This document shows positions 22,207-29,505 of a stretch of 64,000 bases of DNA, piece after piece. Positions within the stretch are counted from its first letter, which is position 1. Each line of letters opens with the position of its first letter. Source of the DNA: a virus; the IMG/VR virus record IMGVR_UViG_3300011113_000287, positions 1 to 64,000 of that record. One strand, given 5' to 3'. Position numbers and translations under genes: made by a program. Below the pieces are notes generated by a model that worked only from the letters and a program-made list of their open reading frames with translations, made no database searches and was not told the origin of the DNA.

Positions 22207-22443
22207 TCACGCTGTCACCTCGTACCGACTCATGTCCCCTACGGGGAGTGCCACGCCGAACGCTTCCGTCCAGCCACACGCCATGAGGAACGTGTTACGT
22301 ACGAAGCGTGGGTTATCCTCAACGCACATGTCTGCGAACGCATGGCATAACGTCCCCCATGCGAGCACTCCCTCTGGTGTCTCAATGGTATCTAAGTGCT
22401 CTTTGAGCACTAATGCCATCGCCCGATAGTCCTTACGTGTCAT
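22207..22443 (-). CDS. Hypothetical helical protein
   Basis: 78 residues, almost entirely helical by composition (YRAMALVLKEHLDTIETPEG, then CHAFADMCVEDNPRF). No motif recognised. Promoter B lies upstream. Its 3' end is followed by the CRP-like palindrome region. Confidence 0.6.
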   Translation of the reverse strand: MTRKDYRAMALVLKEHLDTIETPEGVLAWGTLCHAFADMCVEDNPRFVRNTFLMACGWTEAFGVALPVGDMSRYEVTA

Positions 22444-22466
22444 GATTACTACCTCCTGTGTCCCAG

Positions 22467-22519
22467 ACTACTATTGCCCGTACTATCCGTGTCAAATGCC
22501 CGTGTGTGACGTGCGTCAC
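22467..22519 (-). promoter_or_regulatory. Promoter repeat B with CRP/GlxR-like operator
   Basis: TTGACA (22490-22495), spacer CGGATAGTA..., -10 position AGTAGT (22467-22472, weak). Ten bases upstream is a perfect GTGAC-N4-GTCAC palindrome (22506-22519). Drives 22207-22443. Confidence 0.6.
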
Positions 22520-22524
22520 GCATG

Positions 22525-22578
22525 TGCGTGGTCGTGCGCTCGTGCGTGGTCGCCCGTGTGGTCGCACCTGTGTGGTCG
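22525..22578. repeat. Four-fold GTGGTCG repeat
   Basis: GTGGTCG occurs at 22528, 22546, 22558 and 22572, each inside a GTGCGTGGTCG or GTGTGGTCG context, with spacings of 18, 12 and 14 bases. This is the densest cluster of a short sequence dispersed between 22.5 and 37.8 kb. It lies between a gene end and the upstream side of promoter B. Confidence 0.5.
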
Positions 22579-22579
22579 G

Positions 22580-22894
22580 TCACTTCCACGTGGGGTTACC
22601 TGCCCTCGTCATCACGACGTACACTACGTCGTTCCATACCTTGCGCCGTGCTTTCATGCCTCGCAGGTCGTGTGCCTCCACCTTCCATTGGATAGGCTCG
22701 TTGTCGTCCATCTCCACGTCTCCGACGAACGTGTCGTAGTGCGTCCAGCCCCTACCTCCCGTGTCGGCATCGTTGTCGTCGTCAATGAGTTCGTAGAACT
22801 CGTCCTCCGACATGGTGTCGTACCAGCACCCCCCGTCATTGACACGCTTGGGCGAGCCATCGGGGTTCGTGCGTACTGTGCTAATCGTTGTCAT
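22580..22894 (-). CDS. Hypothetical acidic protein
   Basis: 104 residues starting MTTISTVRTNPDGSPKRVND. I chose the ATG 20 bases downstream of the -10 position of promoter C; a longer frame crosses the promoter. Acidic middle (DEFYELIDDDNDADTG) and a compact C-terminal half with Trp and Tyr. No known domain. Confidence 0.6.
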   Translation of the reverse strand: MTTISTVRTNPDGSPKRVNDGGCWYDTMSEDEFYELIDDDNDADTGGRGWTHYDTFVGDVEMDDNEPIQWKVEAHDLRGMKARRKVWNDVVYVVMTRAGNPTWK

Positions 22895-23108
22895 TCTTGC
22901 CTCCTGCCCCCAGCGTAACATTCGCCGTACTATCGGTGTCAAGCCCACGTGTGTGACGCTTGGCACGCCTACGTGCGTGTGTGGTCGTGCGTGTGGTCGT
23001 CCCCGTAGCCTCACGGTGATTACGACGGGTACACTTGCCACATACCTTGTGTGCGGTGAACGCCACCATCATGTCGCTGGTGTCTCCGCATTGTGAGCAC
23101 GGGGTCAT
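22881..23108 (-). CDS. Small zinc-ribbon protein, read through promoter C
   Basis: 75 residues starting MTPCSQCGDTSDMMVAFTAH. Two Cys pairs (CSQC and CGKC) make a zinc ribbon; the rest is basic. The last 30 residues include the translated promoter repeat (GLDTDS) and may be only a read-through tail. The stop lies inside the next gene (overlap 14 bases). The GTGGTCG repeat pair at 22981 and 22993 encodes part of the basic stretch. Confidence 0.5.
   Translation of the reverse strand: MTPCSQCGDTSDMMVAFTAHKVCGKCTRRNHREATGTTTRTTTHARRRAKRHTRGLDTDSTANVTLGAGGKNDND
22914..22966 (-). promoter_or_regulatory. Promoter repeat C with CRP/GlxR-like operator
   Basis: TTGACA (22937-22942), spacer CCGATAGTACGG..., -10 position GTTACG (22914-22919). 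Ten bases upstream is GTGCC-AAGC-GTCAC (22953-22966), one mismatch from the palindrome. It lies inside the 3' part of the zinc-ribbon gene and drives 22580-22894. Confidence 0.6.
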
Positions 23109-23416
23109 GAGATAGCCTCCTCGTCCATGTCGTCGTCGTCGTCCATCGCAAGGTTGGGGAAGTAGGTGACGGTTGCGTTGCGCCCCATGCTGTCTTGCCT
23201 ATTCCACGTGTCCACCAGCATGGTGAGCGTGTCACGCTCGTCCATGTCCATGAGATTACGGGCAAGTGCCAGCAAGCACTTCACGGGGTCATCGCTCACG
23301 ATGCCCAGACATGACTTGCCGTACATGTTGCGCCCTGAGTAGGCACGGACTTCGCCGTCCCCGTTGAGGGCTGTCTCAATGTTGCTTATCTGTTCGTCGG
23401 TCAGTTTCGTTGTCAT
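23105..23416 (-). CDS. Hypothetical protein
   Basis: 103 residues. A helical half (LTDEQISNIETALNGDGEVR) is followed by SDDPVKCLLALARNLMDMDE and a very acidic end (DDDDDMDEEAIS). No motif recognised. Coupled to the zinc-ribbon gene by ATGA. Promoter D lies 9 bases upstream of the start. Confidence 0.6.
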   Translation of the reverse strand: MTTKLTDEQISNIETALNGDGEVRAYSGRNMYGKSCLGIVSDDPVKCLLALARNLMDMDERDTLTMLVDTWNRQDSMGRNATVTYFPNLAMDDDDDMDEEAIS

Positions 23417-23424
23417 GTCCCCAA

Positions 23425-23477
23425 CTTATCATTCGCAATACTATCGCCGTCAAGTGCTTTCGTGTGACACACGTCAC
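23425..23477 (-). promoter_or_regulatory. Promoter repeat D with CRP/GlxR-like operator
   Basis: TTGACG (23448-23453), spacer GCGATAGTATTGCGAAT (17 bp), -10 GATAAG (23425-23430). Ten bases upstream a perfect GTGAC-N4-GTCAC palindrome (23464-23477). Drives the 22881-23416 pair. GTGGTCG/A repeats at 23494 and 23509 lie just upstream. Confidence 0.65.
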
Positions 23478-23515
23478 TTACGCATGCGTGCGTGTGGTCG
23501 TAGTGTGTGTGGTCA

Positions 23516-23917
23516 TTAGTGACAACGTATCCACTCAACGGGGTTCTCCCGATAGTACCTGTCCCGTCGCTCGCACGCCAGCCGATACACTTCGTCCTCG
23601 TACGCCTTGTAGTACGCCCGTGCCCACGCTCGCACCTCCCATTGGAGCACGTACCTTTCGGGCATCTCCTTGCCATACGTCTCCTGCCACGCCTCAATGG
23701 GGTTGGGCATGTCTGCCTCCCATGCGAGTGTGCCCCCGATGTGGGCATGGATAATGTGGTTCAGGGCTTCCATGCTCATGTCCCCTATCTCGTGGAACAG
23801 GTCATGGTAGGCATGTGCCGTACCGACGATGCGTCCCCATTCGTTCCATTCGTGTCTGTGCTTCTCCCACGTGTCCTCGTACGTGTGCGTGTGGTCGTCC
23901 GTGCGTGTGGTCGTCAC
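23516..23917 (-). CDS. Hypothetical protein rich in Trp, Tyr and Glu
   Basis: 133 residues from a GTG at 23915-23917 that overlaps the upstream stop (GTGA). The N-terminal stretch (TTTRTDDHTHTYEDTWEKHR) is encoded partly by GTGGTCG repeats at 23891 and 23907. The rest is a helical, aromatic-rich protein (QWEVRAWARAYYKAYEDEVY). No domain recognised. Confidence 0.55.
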   Translation of the reverse strand: MTTTRTDDHTHTYEDTWEKHRHEWNEWGRIVGTAHAYHDLFHEIGDMSMEALNHIIHAHIGGTLAWEADMPNPIEAWQETYGKEMPERYVLQWEVRAWARAYYKAYEDEVYRLACERRDRYYRENPVEWIRCH

Positions 23918-24207
23918 TTCGCCACCTCGCTCGTTGCCAACATCTCCACGCTGGGGAAGTAGTCGGGGTAATGGTTCTCCCAACAGTCGTCGTTAGCGTC
24001 CTCCCATGACTGAATGTAAAGCGTGCCGTCCTTGCCCTCGCCGTCCCACTCCGTAGCCTCCAATGCCACGTGTGCCACGTCGTCGGTGTGTGTGGGCTTG
24101 CGAACGGACACGATGACGTGTGCCCCGTCCCATGCTTCGCCTTCCTCCAACACTACTTTAACTACCGTAATGCCACCTGTCTTGTGAGTAATGTGTGTCG
24201 TTGCCAT
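23914..24207 (-). CDS. Hypothetical protein
   Basis: 97 residues, likely a beta-sandwich or small alpha/beta fold (ITVVKVVLEEGEAWDGAHVI, then HVALEATEWDGEGKDGTLYI). No motif. First gene of the two-gene operon behind promoter E. Confidence 0.55.
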   Translation of the reverse strand: MATTHITHKTGGITVVKVVLEEGEAWDGAHVIVSVRKPTHTDDVAHVALEATEWDGEGKDGTLYIQSWEDANDDCWENHYPDYFPSVEMLATSEVAK

Positions 24208-24227
24208 TAGTTGCCTCCTACCGCAAC

Positions 24228-24280
24228 AGTATCATTAACACTACTATCGGTGTCAAGCGTGGTCATGTGACGTTAGTCAC
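24228..24280 (-). promoter_or_regulatory. Promoter repeat E with CRP/GlxR-like operator
   Basis: TTGACA (24251-24256), spacer CCGATAGTAGTGTTAAT (17 bp), -10 GATACT (24228-24233): the best match to a housekeeping promoter in the set. Ten bases upstream a perfect GTGAC-N4-GTCAC palindrome (24267-24280), overlapping the stop region of the next gene. Confidence 0.7.
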
Positions 24281-25016
24281 CCCACCATTCGCTGCTCGTG
24301 GTGTTACCGTGCTCGTCGTACCTGCGAGGCTGGTCAAGTTCTGCGATAGTCTCCAATGCGTACTCGTTGCCTGAGTAATACTCAATGGTGGCGTAGCCTG
24401 CCCTTGCCATCTCCCTACACAACGTCCGTATCTCGTCGTTCATGGTGTCCATCGCCTCCCACAACGCCCGTTCGTCGGCGGTCATGCGGTCACGGGACTT
24501 CTCAGTCATGGCGATGAAGTATCCATTCATTACTGCCGTCCCGTTGGCGGTGGAATAGCCCACCTCGTCGCCGTCCTCGTTGTAGTAGTGGATAGTGAAC
24601 GAACTTTCGTGGGGATAACTATTATCGCCCACGAAGTCGGCGTAGCGAATACCCTCGCCCCACGTAAGTGCCTTCGCTTCGTCGGCGTACAACTTGCCCC
24701 GAACGCTTGCCCCGTCTCCCTGACAGTACCCCAGCGAGTACGTCACACGGAAACCGTTGCGGTTCTTGTGGTCGCCTTCTGCGAACAACCTGCGCCACGA
24801 ATAGGACGTACCGTCGTGGTCGTCGCTTCCCGTTGCCCTGCGAATGAACACGTCTTGTAACGTCTCCACGATGTGCTCGTCGTTCATGTGTATGTAGTTG
24901 TACGAACGAACGTCCTCAACTACTTTCTGTTGTGCTTCCTTAGACAGTTCTGCGAACGTGTAAACGTAGCGAGAACGTGTCACCAATGTGTTTATCTCAT
25001 GTTGCGTTGTGGTCAT
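24273..25016 (-). CDS. Phage hypothetical family with Y-T-F-x-E-L-S start
   Basis: 247 residues starting MTTTQHEINTLVTRSRYVYT. The segment YTFAELSKEAQQKVVEDVRS followed by an acidic, aromatic region matches a phage and plasmid family often annotated as 'antitoxin of toxin-antitoxin stability system', named by its start 'Y-x-F-x-E-L-S-x-x-A'. The function is not established. Length and composition fit that family. Sole gene behind promoter F. Confidence 0.65.
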   Translation of the reverse strand: MTTTQHEINTLVTRSRYVYTFAELSKEAQQKVVEDVRSYNYIHMNDEHIVETLQDVFIRRATGSDDHDGTSYSWRRLFAEGDHKNRNGFRVTYSLGYCQGDGASVRGKLYADEAKALTWGEGIRYADFVGDNSYPHESSFTIHYYNEDGDEVGYSTANGTAVMNGYFIAMTEKSRDRMTADERALWEAMDTMNDEIRTLCREMARAGYATIEYYSGNEYALETIAELDQPRRYDEHGNTTSSEWWGD

Positions 25017-25036
25017 GTTGTCCTCCATGCCCTAAC

Positions 25037-25089
25037 CTTATCATCTGGAATACTATCGCTGTCAAGCGGTGTTATGTGTCCGTTGTCAC
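25037..25089 (-). promoter_or_regulatory. Promoter repeat F with CRP/GlxR-like operator
   Basis: TTGACA (25060-25065), spacer GCGATAGTATTCCAGAT (17 bp), -10 GATAAG (25037-25042). Ten bases upstream GTGAC-AACG-GACAC (25076-25089), one mismatch from the palindrome. Drives 24273-25016 and overlaps the 3' end of the next gene. Confidence 0.65.
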
Positions 25090-25586
25090 ACGTAGTCGGT
25101 AAGCGGTTGCCCCGTGTAGGGTACTCCGAATGTCTGCTCGTACAACGCCAATCCATCTGCCCACTCGCTCCACGTCCCATCGCTGGTAACGTTCACCAAG
25201 TCGCCGTAGTGCTGGCTTGCTCGCAATAGTATTGCCGTCACTACTGCGTCGTAAGGCTTGTAGGCGGTCTTACAGAAGTTAAACACGCCTTCTCCCTTCT
25301 CAATGCCTTCCTTCTCCCACTCCGCTACCGACACTTCTGCTGACCAATACAGGGTCTCGTGCCCGTCCTTGCCAACTCCGTTGAGTGCGAAGTATCCTTC
25401 GGTAAAGTCAGGTTGAGTACCGTCCTCGCCTATGCCATTGGCAAGTGCGATGCCGTTCTCCTGCGCCTGCTTACAGATGCGTTGTGCGTCCAGCACCAAG
25501 CGTCCGTACGCCTCACGTGCCTGCGCCCGTGCGTGTGTGGTCGCTTGCGTGTGGTCGTGCCTGCGCCAATAGTGTGTGTATCCCAT
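25086..25586 (-). CDS. MGYTHYW-family phage protein
   Basis: 166 residues starting MGYTHYWRRHDHTQATTHAR. The start MGYTHYW and later FALNGVGKDGHETLYWS are the signature of a phage hypothetical family spread widely in actinobacterial and other phages. It is compact and soluble with no catalytic motif known. The GTGGTCG repeats at 25537 and 25551 encode part of the His/Thr-rich stretch near the start. Confidence 0.7.
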   Translation of the reverse strand: MGYTHYWRRHDHTQATTHARAQAREAYGRLVLDAQRICKQAQENGIALANGIGEDGTQPDFTEGYFALNGVGKDGHETLYWSAEVSVAEWEKEGIEKGEGVFNFCKTAYKPYDAVVTAILLRASQHYGDLVNVTSDGTWSEWADGLALYEQTFGVPYTGQPLTDYV

Positions 25587-25610
25587 GTGGTCGTATCCTC
25601 CTGTTGTCAA

Positions 25611-25639
25611 TGTATCACACGAACTACTATCGGTGTCAA
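25611..25639 (-). promoter_or_regulatory. Promoter repeat G
   Basis: TTGACA (25634-25639), spacer CCGATAGTAGTTCGTGT (17 bp), -10 GATACA (25611-25616). The CRP-like palindrome is absent at the usual place; only the half-site GTCAC is near (25654-25658). Drives 25086-25586. Confidence 0.6.
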
Positions 25640-25654
25640 GTCGTGTGGTCGTTG

Positions 25655-26119
25655 TCACCACGATGCGTGGTAGTAGAACTCCCAACTATCAGGCATAGTA
25701 AGTAAGTGCTTAATAAGTTTGGCGGTGTAGTCAATGTCCATGTAAAAGTATTCGTTGTGCGGTGTGTCATCACCCCACAGAAAACGAGAGGAAAACAACT
25801 CTTTGGCTTTACTGTGGTCGGCAATAACCTGCTCGCAACTTTCCAGCAACAGCGACAAGTCCTCACGAGGAACGTATGTTTCAGCACCATTATTCTCCTC
25901 ATAGTTGGTGTTATCTGCGAACCATTGGTGAATGTGGTAAGCCTTGCGCCATTGTCCTACCTTTACGCTCAACAAGACACTTTGTACCCACATGTCATTA
26001 TCAACGGAAAACTCAGCCACTTTACTAATCTCCATGAGTTTGTGAAAGTCCTCCAAATCGGTGCTGGTGCTGTACGACGAATAATAGTTCCTTGCGTACA
26101 AGTATTGGTCAAGTCCCAT
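25655..26119 (-). CDS. MGLDQYLYA-family phage protein
   Basis: 154 residues. The start MGLDQYLYARNYY is the signature of another widespread phage hypothetical family; the middle VGQWRKAYHIHQWFADNTNY and the C-terminal tail PDSWEFYYHASW are similar to that family. Function unknown. It ends only 15 bases from the upstream edge of promoter G. Second gene of its operon. Confidence 0.65.
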   Translation of the reverse strand: MGLDQYLYARNYYSSYSTSTDLEDFHKLMEISKVAEFSVDNDMWVQSVLLSVKVGQWRKAYHIHQWFADNTNYEENNGAETYVPREDLSLLLESCEQVIADHSKAKELFSSRFLWGDDTPHNEYFYMDIDYTAKLIKHLLTMPDSWEFYYHASW

Positions 26120-26123
26120 GTGG

Positions 26124-26384
26124 TCACTTTCCTTTCTTGGATTTGGATTTTTTGGCTTTGGACTTCTTTCGCTTGCGCTTGTTTGCGTGGGCGACTATTT
26201 CCTCCAACGTCTTGCTCAACTTCACGTCAAGTTTGTAGTCCTTGCTTTGTGGAGACAACCGAAGCCACTCGTAGTCGTCAATGTCGTACACGGGTTGGTC
26301 GTTACTCCACATTGACAGTTGTCCGTTGTCCACCTGCCAACCATAACGCTTGTCCCATTTGATAACGAAGTAGTGTTCTTTCAT
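26124..26384 (-). CDS. Hypothetical protein with Lys-rich tail
   Basis: 86 residues. The beginning MKEHYFVIKWDKRYGWQVDN resembles the start of the protein at 28996-29277 (MKQHHFTVVSEVDDNGI), so they are probably paralogues. The last 20 residues are Lys/Ser/Arg only, suggesting nucleic-acid binding. First gene behind promoter H. Confidence 0.6.
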   Translation of the reverse strand: MKEHYFVIKWDKRYGWQVDNGQLSMWSNDQPVYDIDDYEWLRLSPQSKDYKLDVKLSKTLEEIVAHANKRKRKKSKAKKSKSKKGK

Positions 26385-26403
26385 GTTGTCCTCCTAGTTG
26401 GAA

Positions 26404-26432
26404 TGTACCACACGGGTTACCATCGGTGTCAA
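26404..26432 (-). promoter_or_regulatory. Promoter repeat H
   Basis: TTGACA (26427-26432), spacer CCGATGGTAACCCGTGT (17 bp), -10 GGTACA (26404-26409). The element differs from the main form in one base (TACCATCGG instead of TACTATCGG). No palindrome upstream. Drives 25655-26384. Confidence 0.6.
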
Positions 26433-26433
26433 G

Positions 26434-26958
26434 TCAGCCAACTTGCGTAAGTTCTCCGCACACTCCGCACGTGTAGTAGTCTCCCAGCGTTGTGGTCGGG
26501 TCAAAGTGATGCTCCCACGTCTCAATGGGGTGCGAGCACTCCGTGAGTGTGGTCTGCTGTTCCACCAAGCCTTCCAACTGCGCCACCTTGTCGCCTTCCT
26601 CCGCCATGTCAAACTTAAACAAATCTGCGCTGTCCCAATGAGAAACGTCCACGATGAAATCAACCGTGCCGTCGCCTTGCGTGGTCAGTTTCGCTCCTTC
26701 GGGCAACCGACGAACGATGTAGTAATCGTCGTCAGCGTTCCAAATGAGATACTGCTTGTCGTCGGCACACTCCCCACACACACGGTCTCCCGTGTCTCCG
26801 TTGGGGTAGTGCCCCGAACCATTGGGCACTTCCGTCCCACACTTGTCACATAAGTAGTAGTCGCTCCACGTGGGCAGTAAGTTGCTCTTGTTCCCACACA
26901 TTGTGTCCCCACAGTTGGGGCATGCCTTTCCGTCGTGGTCGGTGATAAAGGTAGTCAT
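26434..26958 (-). CDS. Zinc-ribbon-rich protein
   Basis: 174 residues starting MTTFITDHDGKACPNCGDTM. At least three Cys-x-x-Cys pairs are seen: CPNC, CDKC, CGEC and CGVC in the last part, with more Cys (HC, C). Predicted to fold as several zinc ribbons. Similar proteins occur in actinobacterial phages. It may bind DNA, RNA or RNA polymerase. It starts by ATGA overlap with the small gene upstream. Confidence 0.65.
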   Translation of the reverse strand: MTTFITDHDGKACPNCGDTMCGNKSNLLPTWSDYYLCDKCGTEVPNGSGHYPNGDTGDRVCGECADDKQYLIWNADDDYYIVRRLPEGAKLTTQGDGTVDFIVDVSHWDSADLFKFDMAEEGDKVAQLEGLVEQQTTLTECSHPIETWEHHFDPTTTLGDYYTCGVCGELTQVG

Positions 26959-27095
26959 TTCAGGCTCTCCTTGATGTGCCACGCCAGCGCACGTCCCCTG
27001 TCGTACGACTCAATGTACGGTTCGGGGTAATGCGTAGTAACGTCGTAACGATACTCCCGTATGCCATTGATAAATGCCTTGATGTGTTTAATCAT
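26955..27095 (-). CDS. Small basic protein
   Basis: 46 residues: MIKHIKAFINGIREYRYDVT, then THYPEPYIESYDRGRALAWH and IKESLK. It overlaps the upstream and downstream genes by ATGA on both sides, which makes it convincing. The last 15 bases (GAGAGCCTGAAATGA) are identical to those ending the upstream gene, so its 3' end may have been duplicated. No domain. Confidence 0.55.
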   Translation of the reverse strand: MIKHIKAFINGIREYRYDVTTHYPEPYIESYDRGRALAWHIKESLK

Positions 27096-27532
27096 TTCAG
27101 GCTCTCCCATACTTCATCGTCGTCTATCAGTTCTACTGCTTGCGATACTGCTTCCTGTACGTCAAAGTGAACGCAGTCCAACCAACCATCGGTGATACCT
27201 TCACCGTAGGCATACAAATCAAACCATGCGTTGTTAAGCCACTCAATGCGTTCGTCTAAGTCAGCAAGTTCCTTGTCGGTCTTGGCAATACTAATGAGGT
27301 CACTCACGTAGCGGATTATCTCGTCGGGCTGTTTGTTCGCTTTACGAGCCTCTTTGCTGTCCCACACGTGGATACGCATTACACCATCACAGAACACATG
27401 GATTTCCCTATCACCCTTGACTATCGTTGCTACGGGTTCGTGCGCCTGCCTGTCATTGACGTAGAACGCAGGGTCACGACGGAGCACCAAGTCGTCGTCG
27501 CTAAGGTAGTTGTATTGTACGCTGGCTGTCAT
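27092..27532 (-). CDS. Hypothetical protein
   Basis: 146 residues. Beta-rich first half (DPAFYVNDRQAHEPVATIVK, then REIHVFCDGVMRIHVWDSKE) followed by an acidic helix (ELADLDERIEWLNNAWFDLY). No family recognised. Its end WESLK and the shared GAGAGCCTGAAATGA sequence couple it to the next small gene. Confidence 0.6.
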   Translation of the reverse strand: MTASVQYNYLSDDDLVLRRDPAFYVNDRQAHEPVATIVKGDREIHVFCDGVMRIHVWDSKEARKANKQPDEIIRYVSDLISIAKTDKELADLDERIEWLNNAWFDLYAYGEGITDGWLDCVHFDVQEAVSQAVELIDDDEVWESLK

Positions 27533-27906
27533 GACAACTCCAAGTTGGGTTGGACAAGCGTGAGTCCTAATGACTCACACACACTAAACGAGTTGTATGC
27601 GTCGGTGGGTTCGTCGCCCCATGACATGCCTGCGGTAATGTTAAACCTACGATTATCTACGTGAAAGAAACCACAGTCACGACGGCTCTCTGAGTCGTAC
27701 ACTTCCTCAATACAGTCAATGAGAAACTGTTGTACGTCCTCTGGTGTAGGCTCTGTGTTGTACCAGCGTGATGTGGCACACATGTCCTCCAAGAACGCCA
27801 CCGTGTTCTTGTACCGTTCTGGTGATGCCAAGTGCTTTGCGTTGTCATACGCCTGCTCTTTCGTGGCTTCCATCTCACAGATGGAGAACATCAGGTCTGC
27901 GCCCAC
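27529..27906 (-). CDS. MGADLMF-family phage protein
   Basis: 125 residues with a GTG start. The start MGADLMFSICEMEATKEQAY is typical of a phage hypothetical family recognised by 'M-G-A-D'. The middle TPEDVQQFLIDCIEEVYDSE is acidic and helical, and GMSWGDEPTDAYNSF is a conserved-looking loop. Function unknown. Confidence 0.6.
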   Translation of the reverse strand: MGADLMFSICEMEATKEQAYDNAKHLASPERYKNTVAFLEDMCATSRWYNTEPTPEDVQQFLIDCIEEVYDSESRRDCGFFHVDNRRFNITAGMSWGDEPTDAYNSFSVCESLGLTLVQPNLELS

Positions 27907-27907
27907 G

Positions 27908-28057
27908 TCACACCCACTTCCCGTTTACGAGCACAAAGTCCATGAACTCTGCGTATTCGGGGTCAGCATGGAATACGTCGGTGCGACAGTATTCGCACAC
28001 TTCGTCCTTTCCATACACCCGTCCCATCGGGCACTCACAATACGATTTGTCGGTCAT
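27908..28057 (-). CDS. Small cysteine-rich protein
   Basis: 49 residues starting MTDKSYCECPMGRVYGKDEV, then CEYC. Four Cys in the pattern C-x-C, C-x-x-C suggest a zinc ribbon. First gene behind promoter I. No family. Confidence 0.5.
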   Translation of the reverse strand: MTDKSYCECPMGRVYGKDEVCEYCRTDVFHADPEYAEFMDFVLVNGKWV

Positions 28058-28076
28058 TCTTGCCTCCTGCTTACAA

Positions 28077-28105
28077 TGTACCACACGACATACCATTGGT
28101 GTCAA
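28077..28105 (-). promoter_or_regulatory. Promoter repeat I
   Basis: TTGACA (28100-28105), spacer CCAATGGTATGTCGTGT (17 bp), -10 GGTACA (28077-28082). It lies directly beside the hairpin at 28107-28165: the promoter is one base from the hairpin edge, so the upstream operon ends and the new one begins at this point. Drives 26434-28057. Confidence 0.6.
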
Positions 28106-28106
28106 G

Positions 28107-28165
28107 CCCCCTGTACGGACGATTACGGGAAGGAGGGGGAGTGCGTAACTCGTCCATACAGGGGG
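28107..28165 (-). terminator. Strong hairpin before promoter I
   Basis: CCCCCTGTACGGACGA (28107-28122) and TCGTCCATACAGGGGG (28150-28165) pair at 15 of 16 positions around a 27-base loop. It lies 9 bases after the stop of the 28175-28999 gene. A terminator for the minus-strand operon is the likely role, though the following run is not T-rich. Confidence 0.5.
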
Positions 28166-28174
28166 ACAAACTTG

Positions 28175-28999
28175 TTATGCGTATGCGTAGACATACTCAA
28201 CGATGGAGAACTCTCCCTTGTCCTCCATCATGTATGCCATCATCTCTGTTACGCCATCAGGGAAATAAAAAAAGATGCGAGTATCGTGAACTCCAAAACT
28301 GTCGCACCCTTCATCAAAGTTTCCCTCATTTTTTTCTTCGTCATAGTCGCCAAACGACACGTATCCGCCAATGAGACCTTGACGTATGGGGTCATTACCT
28401 TTCCAACGATAGGTGATGTTAGCACCAATAGGTTCTTTCGCATTGTATTGTAAGTCAATGGACTGTACCTGCGCCCTGCGCCCGTCGCTCAGTATCAACG
28501 TTTGTTCTCCATCAAATGTTTCCTCGCTCGTGTAGACGGCACGAGACCCACGCACTTGTTCGTAGGACAAATGGCTGTCCTCTCCGTCAATGCGTGCCCA
28601 AATGTGGGTACAGCCAGCGAAATACGGTGTCTCCAACACTTCTATCTCAGACACTCCGTCTCCTACTGTGTTATCCCACTCGTCGTCGTTGTCGTCGTAC
28701 TTGTCCACCAAGATTTCGTAGGCAACGTTGGCATCGGCAGATTTCTCCGTAATGAAGTACCCAATGCGGTTCACGATGTGGTAACCATTAACGATGTACG
28801 TGCCTTTGTCCCCGTCAATGTATGTCCACACGGTGCGTTCCGTGTCGGGAGTATTAGCCCTGTCGCACACGTGCTCCACCTCGTCGCCGTAAATCTCAAA
28901 CATGGTTTGATTAAACGACGAGTCGGGGTCAATGTAGTTAATCATGGGCTTAAACTCTTTCTCCCATGCGTCATAGTCCATACGCACAACTTCGCTCAC
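28175..28999 (-). CDS. Hypothetical protein, aromatic and acidic
   Basis: 274 residues from a GTG at 28997-28999 that overlaps the upstream stop (GTGA); an ATG (MDYDAWEKEF...) 18 bases later is an alternative. Rich in Asp, Glu, Tyr and Gly (GDKGTYIVNGYHIVNRIGYF), apparently beta-rich. I recognise no domain, though the composition resembles the Y-x-F-x-E-L-S protein at 24273. Last gene of an operon starting at promoter J. Confidence 0.6.
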   Translation of the reverse strand: MSEVVRMDYDAWEKEFKPMINYIDPDSSFNQTMFEIYGDEVEHVCDRANTPDTERTVWTYIDGDKGTYIVNGYHIVNRIGYFITEKSADANVAYEILVDKYDDNDDEWDNTVGDGVSEIEVLETPYFAGCTHIWARIDGEDSHLSYEQVRGSRAVYTSEETFDGEQTLILSDGRRAQVQSIDLQYNAKEPIGANITYRWKGNDPIRQGLIGGYVSFGDYDEEKNEGNFDEGCDSFGVHDTRIFFYFPDGVTEMMAYMMEDKGEFSIVEYVYAYA

Positions 29000-29277
29000 T
29001 TGTCGCCTCCCAATGCGTTGTTCATCTTGACAAACGCCGTAACGATGTTTGCGTACGACAGGCATTTGGTCAGCACAGCACGAGACAAGTCATCTGACTT
29101 GCGTGTTGCTTCCATGTCAGAGTCGTTTTTATCGTCCAGCATGTACCACTCCTCACGTTCGGTGTCCCATACGACACCTGTTTCGGAATAGTGCTCGCCG
29201 TACTCGTTGTCTAACCACAGACTGACAATACCATTGTCATCTACTTCGGATACTACGGTAAAGTGATGCTGTTTCAT
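28996..29277 (-). CDS. Hypothetical protein, paralogue of 26124-26384
   Basis: 93 residues. The start MKQHHFTVVSEVDDNGIVSL has the pattern M-K-x-H-x-F-x-V shared with 26124-26384, and both have S-x-W-x-D/N soon after. The rest predicts alpha/beta. It lacks the Lys tail of the other copy. ATG overlaps the next stop (one base). Function unknown. Confidence 0.55.
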   Translation of the reverse strand: MKQHHFTVVSEVDDNGIVSLWLDNEYGEHYSETGVVWDTEREEWYMLDDKNDSDMEATRKSDDLSRAVLTKCLSYANIVTAFVKMNNALGGDK

Positions 29278-29504
29278 TAGAACACCAAGAACGTTCGCAA
29301 CTCGTCGTTTGTGTAAGGCACTTCGGTCTCTTTGTCTCCCAATGCCTGAGTGTCGTAGAACACGTCCCAGCCACCGTCTCCAACGAATACAACCTTGCCC
29401 TCAAACGTGCTAACACCCATCTCCTTAGCCTCCTCCAACGTGTCTGCTTCCACGAGGATACCAATGTCAATGGTCTTGGAACAATACTTGATAAACTTTG
29501 GCAT
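29277..29504 (-). CDS. Small alpha/beta hypothetical protein
   Basis: 75 residues: a beta strand, helix (EADTLEEAKEMGV), strand (KVVFVGDGGWDVFYDTQ) pattern ending in an acidic segment. No motif recognised. Coupled to its neighbours within two bases. Confidence 0.5.
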   Translation of the reverse strand: MPKFIKYCSKTIDIGILVEADTLEEAKEMGVSTFEGKVVFVGDGGWDVFYDTQALGDKETEVPYTNDELRTFLVF

Positions 29505-29505
29505 G

